Positions 50,100-60,001 of a stretch of 64,000 bases of DNA are shown in pieces (the first letter of the stretch is position 1; each line of letters opens with the position of its first letter). The notes below the pieces were generated by a model, which had not been told where the DNA came from, did no database searches, and saw only the letters and a list, made by a program, of their open reading frames with translations. Position numbers and translations under genes: made by a program. The stretch is taken from contig OX438759.1 of the NCBI GenBank assembly GCA_949316235.1, forward strand, positions 19,282,618 through 19,346,617, read 5' to 3'. The DNA comes from Oegoconia quadripuncta (taxonomy: Eukaryota > Arthropoda > Insecta > Lepidoptera > Autostichidae).

Positions 50100-50559
50100 T
50101 GGTTAACTCTAAACTTTTTGGGTTGGGTTTTACTTTGGTAGCGTCAACGATCGATCCGGCTAAACTAAAGCTAAACCAAAACTAAAAACGTTCCGTTCGA
50201 ACGCTAAAACAGTTGTGAAATAGCGCGACTGGTCTCCTATACTGTTCAACCGAAGTTACGGCCAGAAACTATACTTAGCATATTCTGATCCAACAAGGAG
50301 TAATATTCACACTATTAGCTACATTCTCTCTACTAATTCTACTGAAAATTTCGCAATTCTAATTCCTAATTCCGACGTTCTAACGCTGCAATTGTTTGGA
50401 GAATTGTCTCCATCGTACAAAGGAGGCAATAATTACTGCAGCTGAAGCTGTTGGGGAAATGTGCAGCGTGTGTGAACGGTTGTAATTGGGGGCTGGTGGA
50501 GAGCCTTGTAACGCCTATAGGTTGGGTGGAAACGATTGCGTTTTATCCGAGTTCTGGGA
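50100..50559. other. No assigned repeat
   Basis: 50440-50560 (gggggctggtggagagcctt, gggtggaaacgattgcgttt) precedes the dispersed repeat at 50560 and may belong to it. Overlapping frames at 50451-50699 show no motif. Confidence 0.3.
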
Positions 50560-50850
50560 AGAGAAGGTTCTCGATTCGACCGTATTTTTATTCGACTGCC
50601 CAAGAAAGGACGGTAATGTTTTTGGAGTGTATGTATATCCGTTCCTTTGGTGCATCCTGTACCCTAAAAGACTTCACCGATTTCGAAGTAAATAATTAAT
50701 TTAATAATTTCGAAGTAGTTTCTTAAATATGAACTCAAACTCAAAAAAAATTAATAGGTTATAAAGATAAAATAATTAACACAGTCATGACATATAATTA
50801 TCGCTCATTCACAAAGCAGAATCTCCAAAGAAGAACGAAGAAGAACATTC
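50560..50850 (+). mobile_element. Dispersed repeat followed by a reversed LINE tail
   Basis: 50575-50695 (ttattcgactgcccaagaaa, gtaatgtttttggagtgtat, ttggtgcatcctgtacccta) is the partner of 28880-29095. 50735-50850 (cagtcatgacatataattat, cgctcattcacaaagcagaa) is the reversed 3' end also seen at 58885-59160. Confidence 0.55.
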
Positions 50851-50861
50851 ATATCTCATCA

Positions 50862-50956
50862 TCTCATTCATCATACAAACATATTTCCCGGATTCGAACC
50901 CGCCACATCTAGATATAGCTGCCGGGGTCTCTAACAACTACACCAAACGATCGTCT
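50862..50956 (-). mobile_element. SINE-C head fragment
   Basis: tcattcatcatacaaacata, cccggattcgaacccgccac, ctacaccaaacgatcgtc. Head and A/B-box region only. Confidence 0.65.
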
Positions 50957-50994
50957 AATGATTCAAATAATAAGATTGATGATTAGATGGAGGA

Positions 50995-51175
50995 GAAGAT
51001 GAATGGAAGAAGCCTAACGAATGAGATATACGATGCGAATGTGGATGATGGTGTTGGTAGGGTAAGACCACGGCGAAGGTACCAAGATCAAATCGGGGAC
51101 GTCTTAAAGAAACGCCAAGTCAATAGTGACCTAAAACGGACGAACAAATTAACATCTTTACGCAAGTGAATGAAG
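50995..51175 (+). mobile_element. RTE-like LINE C-terminal fragment
   Basis: Frame MEEKMNGRSLTNEIYDANVD then GRVRPRRRYQDQIGDVLKK, matching the R(L/S)T.EIYEA...GRGRPRRRY.DQIGEVL.KG region of a second RTE-like group in Lepidoptera. Followed by aatgaagaaaaaaaag, the 3' end. Confidence 0.65.
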
Positions 51176-51284
51176 AAAAAAAAGGTGTGTCAGGATCGTA
51201 GCAAGTGGAAGTCTGTGGTCTCTACCTACATCAACGGAAGCATGATGATTTTATGTATGTATGTATACAATTTTTTTTAAATTG

Positions 51285-51507
51285 TAATCTTATTGCAGGG
51301 ACTGGCTATCGTGTCTCTAATAACCAGAACACAATAATGCTATTAACATTGCTGTTTGGCAGCAGACTTAGATAAGATGGTGGTAGCTCTAGCCAGGCAT
51401 TTAAAACTCGTTACTACCAACCAAACCGACTACTACACATTGACCCCGCTGCGGTTCGAACCAGCGACCTCCGATTCGAAACCCAATGTTGTTTACAATG
51501 AGCCAGT
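51285..51507 (-). mobile_element. SINE-A, 5' two-thirds
   Basis: gggactggctatcgtgtctc, tgctgtttggcagcagactt, ctgcggttcgaaccagcgac, acccaatgttgtttacaatg. Tail third missing; diverged. Confidence 0.75.
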
Positions 51508-51817
51508 GGCTGTTGAAAAGGCAAATGAAAAGAAGTAAGTACTTAATTAAAATAAACGATTGCCAGCTTACCTGCTGTGGCTTAAGTAAATATTTTTAAA
51601 ACGATCCTCCGAACTCCATTTGGCTTTGCTGAAAGATCTAAGCGCTTTGCCATTTAGATTAATAAAGAAATCCGACAATCGTTTGTCTTATTTTAAGTAC
51701 TGACTAGCTGTTTCATGACTCAAACGCAATCCCACTAACTAATGATACCTTTCCTAGAGCAATCAGTCACTTTTTCGGGATAAAACGTGTTATGTTAATG
51801 TATTATATGTATGTTAA

Positions 51818-52392
51818 AAAAATATAGCATCATTTAGGAAAAATAATGATAAACATGATGTCAATACAAGAAATAAAGATAAACTTGCAGGTCACATAAG
51901 TCGCCTCCGCAAAGTCAGTAATTCATTCAAAGGGTTATACAGGGTGTAACGGTTAAGTGTAGTCATATTTTAAGGGCTTGTTCTACCCATCAATACGAAC
52001 AACTTTTACTATGGGGGCAACTTCGAAATCGCGAAAAAAAAATCAGCTGTTTCATACATTGCATCGGGAGGTTATTGAAATTTTCTATGGAACAGCTCAT
52101 TTTTTTTTCGCGATTTCGAAGTTGCCCCCATAGTAAAAGTTGTTCGTATTGATGGGTAGAACAAGCCCTTAAAATATGACTACACTTAACCGTTACACGG
52201 TGTATATATACGCTTTTTCAATAAGGTTTCCAGTTGATATACAAAATCTTCCTCTCAATAAATTTAAAGATACTATAACAAGAACAACAGAATAAATAAA
52301 TAAATATAAACAACAAGCAGTAGCTTAAAAAATGTGAAATTTACTATTTTAAGTGTACTCTGTGTACCTACAAAATAAAGCATCTTTGACTT
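51818..52392 (+). mobile_element. LINE-F copy with internal deletion and a MITE insertion
   Basis: Starts aaaaatatagcatcattta like the 22673 copy, keeps aggtcacataagtcgcctcc, resumes after the MITE with acgctttttcaataaggttt and jumps from tttaaagatactata to aacaagcagtagctta, losing about 200 bp of the stop/3' UTR region. Ends ctacaaaataaagcatcttt. Confidence 0.8.
51940..52202. mobile_element. Foldback MITE, 263 bp, ~117-bp inverted repeats
   Basis: Left end cagggtgtaacggttaagtg, right end cacttaaccgttacacggtg. The arms pair over about 117 bp with only a few mismatches (for example cagctgttt / aacagctca). It splits LINE-F between gggtta and tatacgc, so the target is TA-rich. No coding capacity. 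Confidence 0.9.
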
Positions 52393-52489
52393 TAAAATCC
52401 AGGTCCTAATCTATCTACAAACACAAATCCACCCAAATTTGTCCAGCCGTTTAGGCGTAAAGATGTAACATACATACTAAGTCTTTTAC

Positions 52490-52560
52490 AGGACTTCGGT
52501 GAGTGTTCGTTGGAATTACATAATCTTATTCCACCATCGCCATTTCATCAATCGCCTCCA
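52490..52560 (+). mobile_element. LINE coding fragment
   Basis: gtgttcgttggaattacata and cttattccaccatcgccatt match 12495-12540. Same Jockey-like family. Confidence 0.45.
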
Positions 52561-52837
52561 CTAACAAAGTTATCCATGGTTGTGTATGTATTAAGGATTA
52601 ATCATCCTTAATACATACACATCATTTTGTACAACAATTATAAATAGGTCTTTTTGTATTGTTTTAGTGATTTTGTTAATAGTCTATTTTACTCTTAAGT
52701 ATTGAGACTGTTTACCTGTATGCATGCTGTGTTCACGTCCAGTAGGATACATTCAATTAATTATGTCGTAAGGTTGGGTAAGACTGAAAATATTTTGAAT
52801 TGTGTCCAGTTTTGTGAACCGTTTAAAAAAAAAATCT

Positions 52838-53080
52838 TCGGACTATTAGGCGTGGGGAGGATTTCCACCCGTATGTAGTTAACATACCGAACATTCGCAC
52901 TAAGCTCTACCTTCTCTCCTGGAACTCCCTTCCGGCGTCAGTCTTTCCTGAATCATTCAATCTTGAGATCTTCAAGAGCAGGGTGAATAGGCATCTACTG
53001 AGATCTCACCTGATGGAAAGTAACGATGTGGCCGACCACATCGTCACTTTCCATTAGGTGAGATTGTGGTCAAACGCGTA
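52838..53080 (+). mobile_element. LINE 3' end with inverted tail
   Basis: cttcggactattaggcgtgg, gtagttaacataccgaacat, ggaactcccttccggcgtca, agcagggtgaataggcatct. After 53001 the expected cgtgcttcatcttcggc block is replaced by a reversed tail, then the forward tail gtgagattgtggtcaaacgc follows. Confidence 0.75.
53002..53064. repeat. 30-bp hairpin at the LINE tail
   Basis: Arms 53002-53031 (atctcacctgatggaaagta...) and 53035-53064 (...ctttccattaggtgagat) are inverted with two mismatches and a 3-bp centre. Confidence 0.85.
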
Positions 53081-53091
53081 TTTTTTTATTT

Positions 53092-53423
53092 TTTTTTTAT
53101 GCACGACGGGTTCGTACTTGACCTCAATCACACCTGATGTCAAGTGAAGATGAGGTCGAAGGTGGAAGCGTACTAACCCGGAAACCCCAACACATTTGGG
53201 GGACTGGCTATCTTATCTCTGACAACCGGAACACAACAATGCTATTAACATTGCTGCTTGGTGGCAGATTTAGATAAGATGGTGGTAGCTAGCCAGGCGT
53301 ACATTTTAATATGCCCTACCAAAAACCAAACCGAGTACTTAAACATGTACCCCGCTGGGGATCGAACCCGCGACCTCCGAATCGTAAACTCAGTGTTGTT
53401 TACATTGAGCCACGGAGGCGGTT
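53092..53423 (-). mobile_element. SINE-A, full-length
   Basis: ttatgcacgacgggttcgta, ggaagcgtactaacccggaa, gctggggatcgaacccgcga, cattgagccacggaggcgg. Followed by cagttaatcataaaa, the displaced end of the LINE at 52838, so it was inserted in that LINE's terminus. Confidence 0.9.
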
Positions 53424-53429
53424 ATCCAG

Positions 53430-53859
53430 TTAATCATAAAACAAAAACACATAAACTTACGCATTTATAATATCAATTGGCATCTGTAGACGTTACAGAT
53501 TTATTTTAACTAACATCGTCCATATGAACTCGAAAAAAAATTTTCTTCCATCAATGTATACTAACAACCGATTTAAGAGGTGACTGACTCGTACAAAAAC
53601 ATTTCATGACCGACTGCCAATCCCATCTCAAACGATACTCATCTGCCAATACCCAAGTCAACAAGCACTATCTCTAATCCAAACGCGATTTAAACAGTTG
53701 TGACACATGACATTCCATCCGACTCACTCATCCTCTGATCCTAATTGGGCCGGCGCCGCCAAGCCATATTTAAATCGGATCGGACCAACATTCCGAGAAT
53801 CTATTTAAAATTATACACAACCATGGTGAAGTTTTTGTAGCTTTCGAAAGAGGTACTTC
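53430..53859. other. No assigned feature
   Basis: 53560-53760 has balanced composition (cccatctcaaacgatactca, tgggccggcgccgccaagcc). No frame or repeat match. Confidence 0.3.
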
Positions 53860-54000
53860 GCCTGGGAATAACATTATCGCGGATATGTTTAATTTGTTTA
53901 TCCCGCGGGAACTACTCACTTTATCAGGATGAAAAATAACTTGTTTTAATCCGGGGTTTCTACCTACATACCAAATTTCATCCAAATACGTTCAGCCGCC
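53860..54000 (-). mobile_element. Helitron-like repeat, 3' half
   Basis: tttatcccgcgggaactact, ttaatccggggtttctacct, atttcatccaaatacgttca. Reversed; followed at once by a SINE-A. Confidence 0.6.
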
Positions 54001-54004
54001 TCCG

Positions 54005-54320
54005 CCGCCTTTAAACTTCCTCTGTGTCTCAATGTAAACGATATAGGATTTACGATTCGTAGGTCGCGGGTTCGATCCCCAACGGGGTTTATGTTTAATA
54101 CTCGGTTTGGTTAGTGGTAGGGCATTTTAAATGGCCGCCTGGCTAGCTACCACCATCTTATGTAAGTCTGCAGTCAAACAGCAATGTTAATAGCATTGTT
54201 GTGTTCCTGTTCTTAGAGATAATATAGCCAGTCCCCCAAATAAGATGAGGTTTTCGGAACCATACGCTTCTACCTTCGGCCTCATCTTCTTTTAACGTCA
54301 GCTGTGATTGGAGTCAAACC
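54005..54320 (+). mobile_element. SINE-A, diverged full-length
   Basis: ctctgtgtctcaatgtaaac, ggtcgcgggttcgatcccca, aaatggccgcctggctagct, cttctaccttcggcctcatc, gctgtgattggagtcaa. The tail past the last block is lost. Confidence 0.8.
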
Positions 54321-54329
54321 GAGTAGTAA

Positions 54330-54639
54330 ATATGTACCCTGCTTTAAAAATATTTCGCTGTTGTAAACCTTACTGATCTAGATATGAATGTTTCATCTTC
54401 AAGTGACGTCAGGAGTGCTTGCATACCTAGACGATAAAAGTGAATCGATTTTATTTCAGAATCATAAAAACGAAGTCGTAAATGACCAGCCGTTTTCAAA
54501 AGGATTTTTAGAAATTGCACATCTGGGATTTCAATCAATCCAGGTTTATAAAATATTATACATTATGCTTCTCATCACAGTAAAATAAGACCAATCTCTT
54601 CCCAGTCAAAGGTGACTTCTTCTTCGCGAGTCGATGGCA
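54330..54639. other. Unassigned, short opposed frames
   Basis: A 66-aa plus frame (54388-54588) and a 64-aa minus frame (54538-54344) overlap. The plus one (AYLDDKSESILFQNHKNEVV) is the more protein-like, but no family is recognised and there is no ATG context or splice support. Confidence 0.25.
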
Positions 54640-54790
54640 AATCAAATTAAATCAAATCAAAAAATGCTTTTTTTGTGGGTATACTGGGTACAGTTAAAAT
54701 AGTCAGATTTTACATTTTATAAGCTACTGCTTGTTCAAAAGGCAATTTTCCCCTGAGAAGAACAAGCAAGAAACTCGAGAGGTTGCAAGC
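54640..54790 (-). mobile_element. LINE-F 3' end
   Basis: aaatcaaattaaatcaaatc tail, aaaatgctttttttgtgggt, ttcaaaaggcaattttcccc, agaacaagcaagaaactcga. Reversed. Confidence 0.75.
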
Positions 54791-55150
54791 AAGAAACAAC
54801 AAATTCTGGAGGCCCAGAATTTCAAACAGTTTAAACTAAAAATCTTAGAAACCATTGAACGAATTCCATCAAACATGACTCTCAGAATTCGAAAATTTAA
54901 GCTTTCCACTTCCATGTGCCAGAGGTTAAAAAGCAAAAAAAAAACGAATTAAAATATTTCAAAATATCGTAAGTCTGTGGCACCCTGAAGTTGAAAAGAT
55001 CTATAAATACCTTGAGAGTTGCGTCGCTTAATGTGACTGGTGATGATCTCAAAATACTCGACACTAATTGGAAAGAGCATAAAATTTTATAGAATGTAGA
55101 AGCTGAAAGAATTGTCCAATTACTTGGTGCAATTAATAATAATGTTTCTA
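54790..55150 (+). pseudogene. Decayed ORF of unknown origin
   Basis: Reading with frameshifts gives KQQILEAQNFKQFKLKILET, IERIPSNMTLRIRKFKLS, SLWHPEVEKIYKYLESCVA, VTGDDLKILDTNWKEHKIL and AERIVQLLGAINNNVSN. The consistent protein-like character across breaks suggests a dead gene, most likely of a transposon. The start is hidden by the LINE-F insertion. No family recognised. Confidence 0.35.
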
Positions 55151-55159
55151 ATTAATAAC

Positions 55160-55694
55160 AATAAATTATTTTTAATTGGATTTAAACTTAAATATAAAAA
55201 AAATTAAAACCCCCCCAAATACCATTTATCAGCCAATTACACCAAAAACATGGCTAGTAACGTGTTTTGCTTGCTTATTTATTTATTTATTTACAATTAT
55301 AACTTTACAGTTTTACACTAAAACACTTATAAGTTATTCGACAAGAGACACACAACGATTAACGATATTCGTAATATTGGCACAAGAACGAATACAAATA
55401 TTTCAAGATCACCGTCAGATTTTCCGTATATAGTCAACATTTTGGATTTCTTTCGTAAAGTTATTAATTATATCAATAGCTTTAGCGGAGGGCTAGTGCT
55501 GGGCTAGGGCTAGTAGGTCTTAGTGTTTAATATAAAAACCGCGCTTAAATCAGACCACATATTACTAAGATACGTACAGACAAAACCTGGACACAAATGC
55601 AACGCTGCTAAACATAATACCCGTCGTTTTTCATTGTGGATTGAAAAGGAAAAATCTATCTATACGAGTACAATAATAATAATAATAATAATAA
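55160..55694. other. No assigned feature, (AAT)n at right
   Basis: AT-rich. 55270-55300 (ttatttatttatttatttac) may be a reversed LINE tail. (aat)n at 55671-55692 abuts the SINE-B. Confidence 0.35.
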
Positions 55695-55855
55695 ATATTT
55701 GGGATACTTACACCGATCATCTAGTCCCAAACTAAGCAAAGCTTGTGCTATGTATACCTACTGGATAACGGATAAACATACTTAAACATTTATATAATAA
55801 TCCATGACTCTGAAATAAATGTTCGTATTCATCATACAAATATTTCCATGGAATC
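55695..55855 (-). mobile_element. SINE-B, head missing
   Basis: aatatttgggatacttacac, gatcatctagtcccaaacta, gttcgtattcatcatacaaa; ends before the B-box. Confidence 0.75.
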
Positions 55856-55910
55856 AATCTTACCATTTTAGACGAATAAATTACGGTTGATAAATTATTT
55901 GTTAATCTAA

Positions 55911-56534
55911 CTAAAGATTATAATGATAACGATAAAAAAAGTAATACTTAGACCAGAAAAAAAAACGTTCATCACTCAAACTCATCCCACTAACACCATC
56001 AAAATAACCCGCACCCTTGTCTCTCCTCGCGCCATTAATCTCGCTGTCTTTTAAAATTGTTTCTATAATTATACAGACAATAACTTTAACAATGCGTTCA
56101 TCATTCGCGGCCATGGAAAGTGCTACCGACCGGTGGAAATCATCTACAGTTTACAAAATGTCATTCAGATCAAAGGGATTTACATCAAACGCCTCTATAG
56201 CAACCAACAAACCTAAATCTTCGCTAATATCTTCATTTATCACTTCAACGTAAAGTTCTTTTTCGTTTACATCATCTGTAGTGTACTTAGGGGAATGATC
56301 AAGATTTATTCGATCGTTTTTTAAAGCGACGACAAACTTAGATTTGGCTTCATGTGTCTCTAATGATACGTTGTTTAGAGCTCCCCATGACGTGAGTTTT
56401 GTTAATTTTTTTACATTTTCGTGTAAAATTTTATGATTATTTAAGACTATTTTTGTTTGTTGAGAATTTATGGAAAACAGACAGTGATTTGAAAAGATTG
56501 AAGAGTTGTTGCTCTCACAGTTGTTTATGTTGGT
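55911..56534 (-). pseudogene. Unassigned minus-strand frame, 127 + 80 codons around one stop
   Basis: 56534-56154 is stop-free for 127 codons and contains no ATG: it includes QQTKIVLNNHKILHENVKKL, LTSWGALNNVSLETHEAKSK, FVVALKNDRINLDHSPKYTT and LGLLVAIEAFDVNPFDLNDI. After one TAA (56151-56153) the same frame continues for 12 codons to an ATG at 56114 and on to 55911 (MAANDERIVKVIVCIIIETI, LKDSEINGARRDKGAGYFDG). The composition is protein-like throughout. Either one pseudogene with a nonsense mutation, or the end of one ORF and the start of another (as in two-gene DNA transposons). The right end meets a LINE fragment at 56590. No family recognised; Harbinger-like origin is speculation. Confidence 0.45.
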
Positions 56535-56589
56535 TTAGTTTTAAAGTATTCTATTTCTATTACGAAATATTTACAGATTAGTGAACTAG

Positions 56590-56870
56590 TAAATGGTACA
56601 CAGACGCGGGGAGGGTATCATAGCCTTTGTTCATTGAACATTCGCAGACTTAGCGTTTTGCTTCTTCATTTATAATGCCGGCAGCGAGTTCCATATTAAG
56701 TATAGTCGAAGTATAGAACTCATCGTCGGCTCGGCTTCAATGCTCCCCGAATTTATAATACTGAGATATCCAGGCTGAATAGGTAATTGGATAGCGTGCT
56801 TCTAGGCTAATAATATAGCTTTTGACCACAATCTCACCTCGTGGCAAGTGGTCAAATGTACCTCAAGTCT
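56590..56870 (+). mobile_element. LINE 3' region, strongly diverged
   Basis: agacgcggggagggtatcat, gaacattcgcagacttagcg, ttgaccacaatctcacctcg: diverged copy of the 39105 family, with its last block (ttttgaccacaatctcacc) in reverse orientation relative to the first. Confidence 0.5.
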
Positions 56871-56879
56871 ATCACAAAA

Positions 56880-57149
56880 AAAATAGGTACCAAAATATTA
56901 TATCTAATGATCTCAAACTATCTCAACATTACCTAGAATGTTATGCTGTATTTTTTGACAATATATTATATTTTCAAGTACTGTGACTAAAAGGTTAGAA
57001 TATTATACTTTTTAAACTTATCTCTAAAGTGACACTGAAGGTCTCATTGCACGAACGGCTCATTTCTGTAAAACAAAAATTATATTTATATCCACGACAA
57101 ATGTAAATGCCACTATTGCTTTCCATCTAACTGCTCCCAACGTTACTCC
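56880..57149. other. Mostly featureless
   Basis: 57013-57050 (ttaaacttatctctaaagtg) repeats a word next to repeat K at 15490. Nothing else. Confidence 0.35.
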
Positions 57150-57390
57150 ATCATCAGCCCGTAAACATATTTAGGGAATATAGGCCATAGTCCACCACGC
57201 TGGCCCAGTGCGGGTTGGGGACTTCACATGTCTTCAAATTTTCTATTTTCTCAGGCGACGTTTTCCTTCACCGTTTAAGAGCAGTTCTTGGTTAAAAACT
57301 CATTGGTACATGGCCTGCCTGGGGATTGAACCTGGACCTCCTAAATTGGGAGACTGTGTCTCCTCCACTGAGCCACCGACGCTCCAATCA
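57150..57390 (-). mobile_element. SINE-D, full-length
   Basis: tcatcagcccgtaaacatat, cagtgcgggttggggacttc, cctggggattgaacctggac (B-box, reversed), tccactgagccaccgacgct. Confidence 0.85.
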
Positions 57391-57489
57391 ACGACGACCA
57401 ACGTTTAACTTCAATAATCAAAAACGAATACCGACAAATGCTCCCATAAACAAGCCTCGTCTACAAAATTTTAAAATCATTTGTTCAAA

Positions 57490-57678
57490 TTAGTTGCCAC
57501 AGATTAGACGCGACATCTTCATCACTAAACAAGTCATGCGTGACTTGCATAACGGCACATTGGAAAGATAATCTACTGCATTACACCCATTGAGATAATT
57601 GCCATTTGTGTACTGACACGTAGCCGAGGTCGCTGGGTAATTGACGGATATTTCTATTGCCACCGCTGTCTGTGACAT
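57490..57678 (-). pseudogene. Unassigned 62-codon frame
   Basis: Minus frame with NYPATSATCQYTNGNYLNGC and VPLCKSRMTCLVMK, several Cys. Not matched to any known family, no splice or promoter context. May be chance or a relic. Confidence 0.2.
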
Positions 57679-57769
57679 TGGCGATCGCTGTCACAATGGA
57701 AAGGAACGTGAGAGATAAGCTATTGTAAGAATATAGTGATTAATTTTCAATTAGTAGGTCGTCTATTCT

Positions 57770-58182
57770 AAGGTTTACCTATGAAATTGGCGTTTTGTAC
57801 GAAGAATTTCATTAAGACTGTTTTCTCCATACAAACATTTTTTTTTTTGGGAACGGCAAATCCAAATTTAGCTAAACTTTGTGTGTATTATCGGATAACA
57901 TTAAGTTAAGTATAGGCAGCGTTAATTTTTAAAAGTAACCGCTTTATAAAAGTTTTAGCGAATCTAAGACATGATTATGGGAAGCACATGAAAAGAGCTC
58001 TGTTCAAATTTTTTTATTATGTGAGATAGCCCAGAAATTAATAAATATTTCATGTGAAACCTTGAAATAATAATCCATTTTCCAAATAAAAAACAAATTT
58101 GGATATAGCTTTGAAAATCGCAGGAATTGGTACATAATGATTAACGAAGAAAAAAAAACTCCAATTTCATAGGTAAAGACCC
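57770..58182. mobile_element. MITE with acctatgaaattgg termini, complete (about 413 bp)
   Basis: Left aggtttacctatgaaattgg, right ccaatttcataggtaaagac: inverted ends of about 21 bp. Internal gggaacggcaaatccaaatt and gatagcccagaaattaata. The left half recurs at 43206-43445. A TA precedes the left end. Mariner/Tc1-type ends are suspected from the TIR pattern. Confidence 0.75.
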
Positions 58183-58199
58183 AAATGCAAAAGTCCGTT

Positions 58200-58344
58200 T
58201 GTCACCATTTGACGACTCAGAGCTGATAATAATAAGGCTGCATGATAAGGTACCTTTAAAATAGGAAAAAATAAGAATATAAACTATAATAATAATAAAT
58301 ATTAATGGTTACTACAAAGGACAACAGCACAGATCCATACATCT
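58200..58344. other. No recognisable feature
   Basis: AT-rich spacer between two TIR elements. Confidence 0.4.
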
Positions 58345-58842
58345 TTGGGCCAGTTTGTTGTCACTTCAATTAATAAATATAGTCTTGAACTCTTAGTACC
58401 AGACGTGCTAAAAACCTAACACATATATTTTTAAAGGACTTTAGAAAAGAACAAAAGAGGTTTGAAATATGGTTTGGGGAACTTTGAAATTATATACTGG
58501 CAACATTAACCACATGCATTCTCACGCATGGAAACTAGATGCTAGGCCAAAGAAAAATTGTTTTTTCTTTTCAGAGTCGTCTGTTGCTGTTATCCCTACT
58601 TAAATTATAACCTCACAGTCAAAAATGTCAGTTGTCACTTGTCTATTTTTTTTTTTTTTTTGGAAAGAATTTAGTTTTTGTATAGTTTGTGAGCCAAAAT
58701 GTTTTCTGAGAGCGATATTTTCAAATATTTCTTATAACTATACTAAGGTTCCAAAAATTCTTTTGAATAGCTAAGTTGATAGTCTTTAGTACCGGCTTTT
58801 TTTAGGTGTACCTTTTATTAGGTGACAAAACACTGGCCCAAA
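58345..58842. mobile_element. TIR element, about 498 bp
   Basis: Left ttgggccagtttgttgtcac and right gtgacaaaacactggcccaa are inverted with two mismatches over 20 bp. No coding frame. Only one copy here. Superfamily not assigned. Confidence 0.65.
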
Positions 58843-58884
58843 AATGCTGATGTCTTTTACTTGGTTAATGCCCGTAAATTCTTA

Positions 58885-59160
58885 TGAATTAAAAAAAAAA
58901 TGTTTTATTTCATAAGTTATAAGAATAACATTTGAAATCGTCATGACATACAGTTATCGCTCATTCACTAGGCAGTCTCCCCAGAGAAGAACGAGCAAGA
59001 AACTCCGGGGTTGCTCTTTTTAAATAAGTCAATACAAATACAATTTGAAATAATTGTAAAATTTATGATTCAACAAAGAAAAATAAGAATAAATTATACT
59101 GGATATTGCCGAGCGGTTCATGTTCACGCATTCTTATCATCCAGATAGTCAGAAATTGAA
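58885..59160 (-). mobile_element. LINE 3' end and C-terminal stub
   Basis: Poly(A)-like start, cgtcatgacatacagttatc, gagaagaacgagcaagaaac, ctccggggttgctcttttt; the right end (cattcttatcatccagatag) corresponds to the end of the DYL-type ORF. Related to LINE-F and to 50735-50850. Confidence 0.65.
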
Positions 59161-59330
59161 TGAAACTCCCTTCCGGCATCAGTCTTTCCTGAATCCTACA
59201 ACCTTGGGATGTTTAAGAGCAGAGTGAATAGGCAGTTACTTGGATCGCGTGCTACATCTCGACCACATCGTCACTTTCCATCAGGTGAGATTGTGGTCGA
59301 ACGCGAATCCAGTCAATCATTTTAAAAAAT
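59160..59330 (+). mobile_element. LINE 3' end (tttgaccacaatctcacc family)
   Basis: gaaactcccttccggcatca, gatgtttaagagcagagtga, catcaggtgagattgtggtc, acgcgaatccagtcaatcat. Confidence 0.7.
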
Positions 59331-59439
59331 TTTATGATAATACCAGGTCATACTGAGAAAAAGTAACACACAAAAAATTTTTATCCATTTAGGGACACAC
59401 GTACGTTACAGATAATTAATCGGGTTGTATGTACTACAT

Positions 59440-59692
59440 AATCTAAATCTAACTAATAGGTATTATAAATGTGAAAGTGTGGATGTTTGCTTGTTTGTTT
59501 ACTTGTTTGTTGCTCAATTACAGCGACATGGATGGAGGGAATTGGATGATATTTGGTATATAGGTAGAGTATAACCTGGATTTAGACATAGGATATTTTT
59601 TATCCCGACAAAGTAAGTAGTTCCCGCGGGATAAACAAATTTCCGCGACAAAGTTATTCCACGCAGACGAAGCCGCGGGCGGAAAGCTAGTA
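59440..59692 (+). mobile_element. Helitron-like repeat, complete copy
   Basis: Start tctaactaataggtattata, ggatgatatttggtatatag, cccgcgggataaacaaattt, end gcgggcggaaagctag before T. Matches 2523-2762. Confidence 0.6.
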
Positions 59693-59799
59693 TTTTATAA
59701 AATAGCTGTTGTTTTCCCAAAGAGATCTTCTTCTAATTTAAGAGCTACGCTCCCAAAGAAGTAAACGATAAGAAAAATTCCCTTCGTCAAACAGCTGTG

Positions 59800-59935
59800 T
59801 GCTCTCTGTGTAAGAAAAATGTGTTGTTACGAGATCCCTCACCGTAGCACCCTGTGAAGCGATATAGTTTTTAATATACAATGTCGACTTTCAATAACTT
59901 TCTTATATCCGGCATTGAATGAAAAACATAAAATA
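59800..59935 (+). mobile_element. LINE 3' UTR fragment
   Basis: gtgttgttacgagatccctc, ccctgtgaagcgatatagtt and cgactttcaataactttctt are the forward form of the 40070-40445 tail. Diverged. Confidence 0.5.
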
Positions 59936-60001
59936 TAGAACAGCAATCTAAAAGTAAGCAGTAACTAGTTTTCGGTGTCGCAAAGTGGTATCAAATCTGG
60001 G

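Larger units (their letters stand above)
51710..52490 (-). mobile_element. Helitron-like repeat split by LINE-F, itself split by a MITE
   Basis: Outer pieces: 51710-51815 (ctgactagctgtttcatgac, tcactttttcgggataaaac) and 52393-52490 (aatccaggtcctaatctatc, tttgtccagccgtttaggcg). They match the order at 45690-46160. The interruption is exactly the LINE-F copy. Confidence 0.65.

Noticed and set aside
53258..53470. 70-aa frame and the similar frames at 23555, 51356 and 63119
   Set aside because: Translations of SINE-A heads and bodies (for example DLDKMVVA from gatttagataagatggtggtag).
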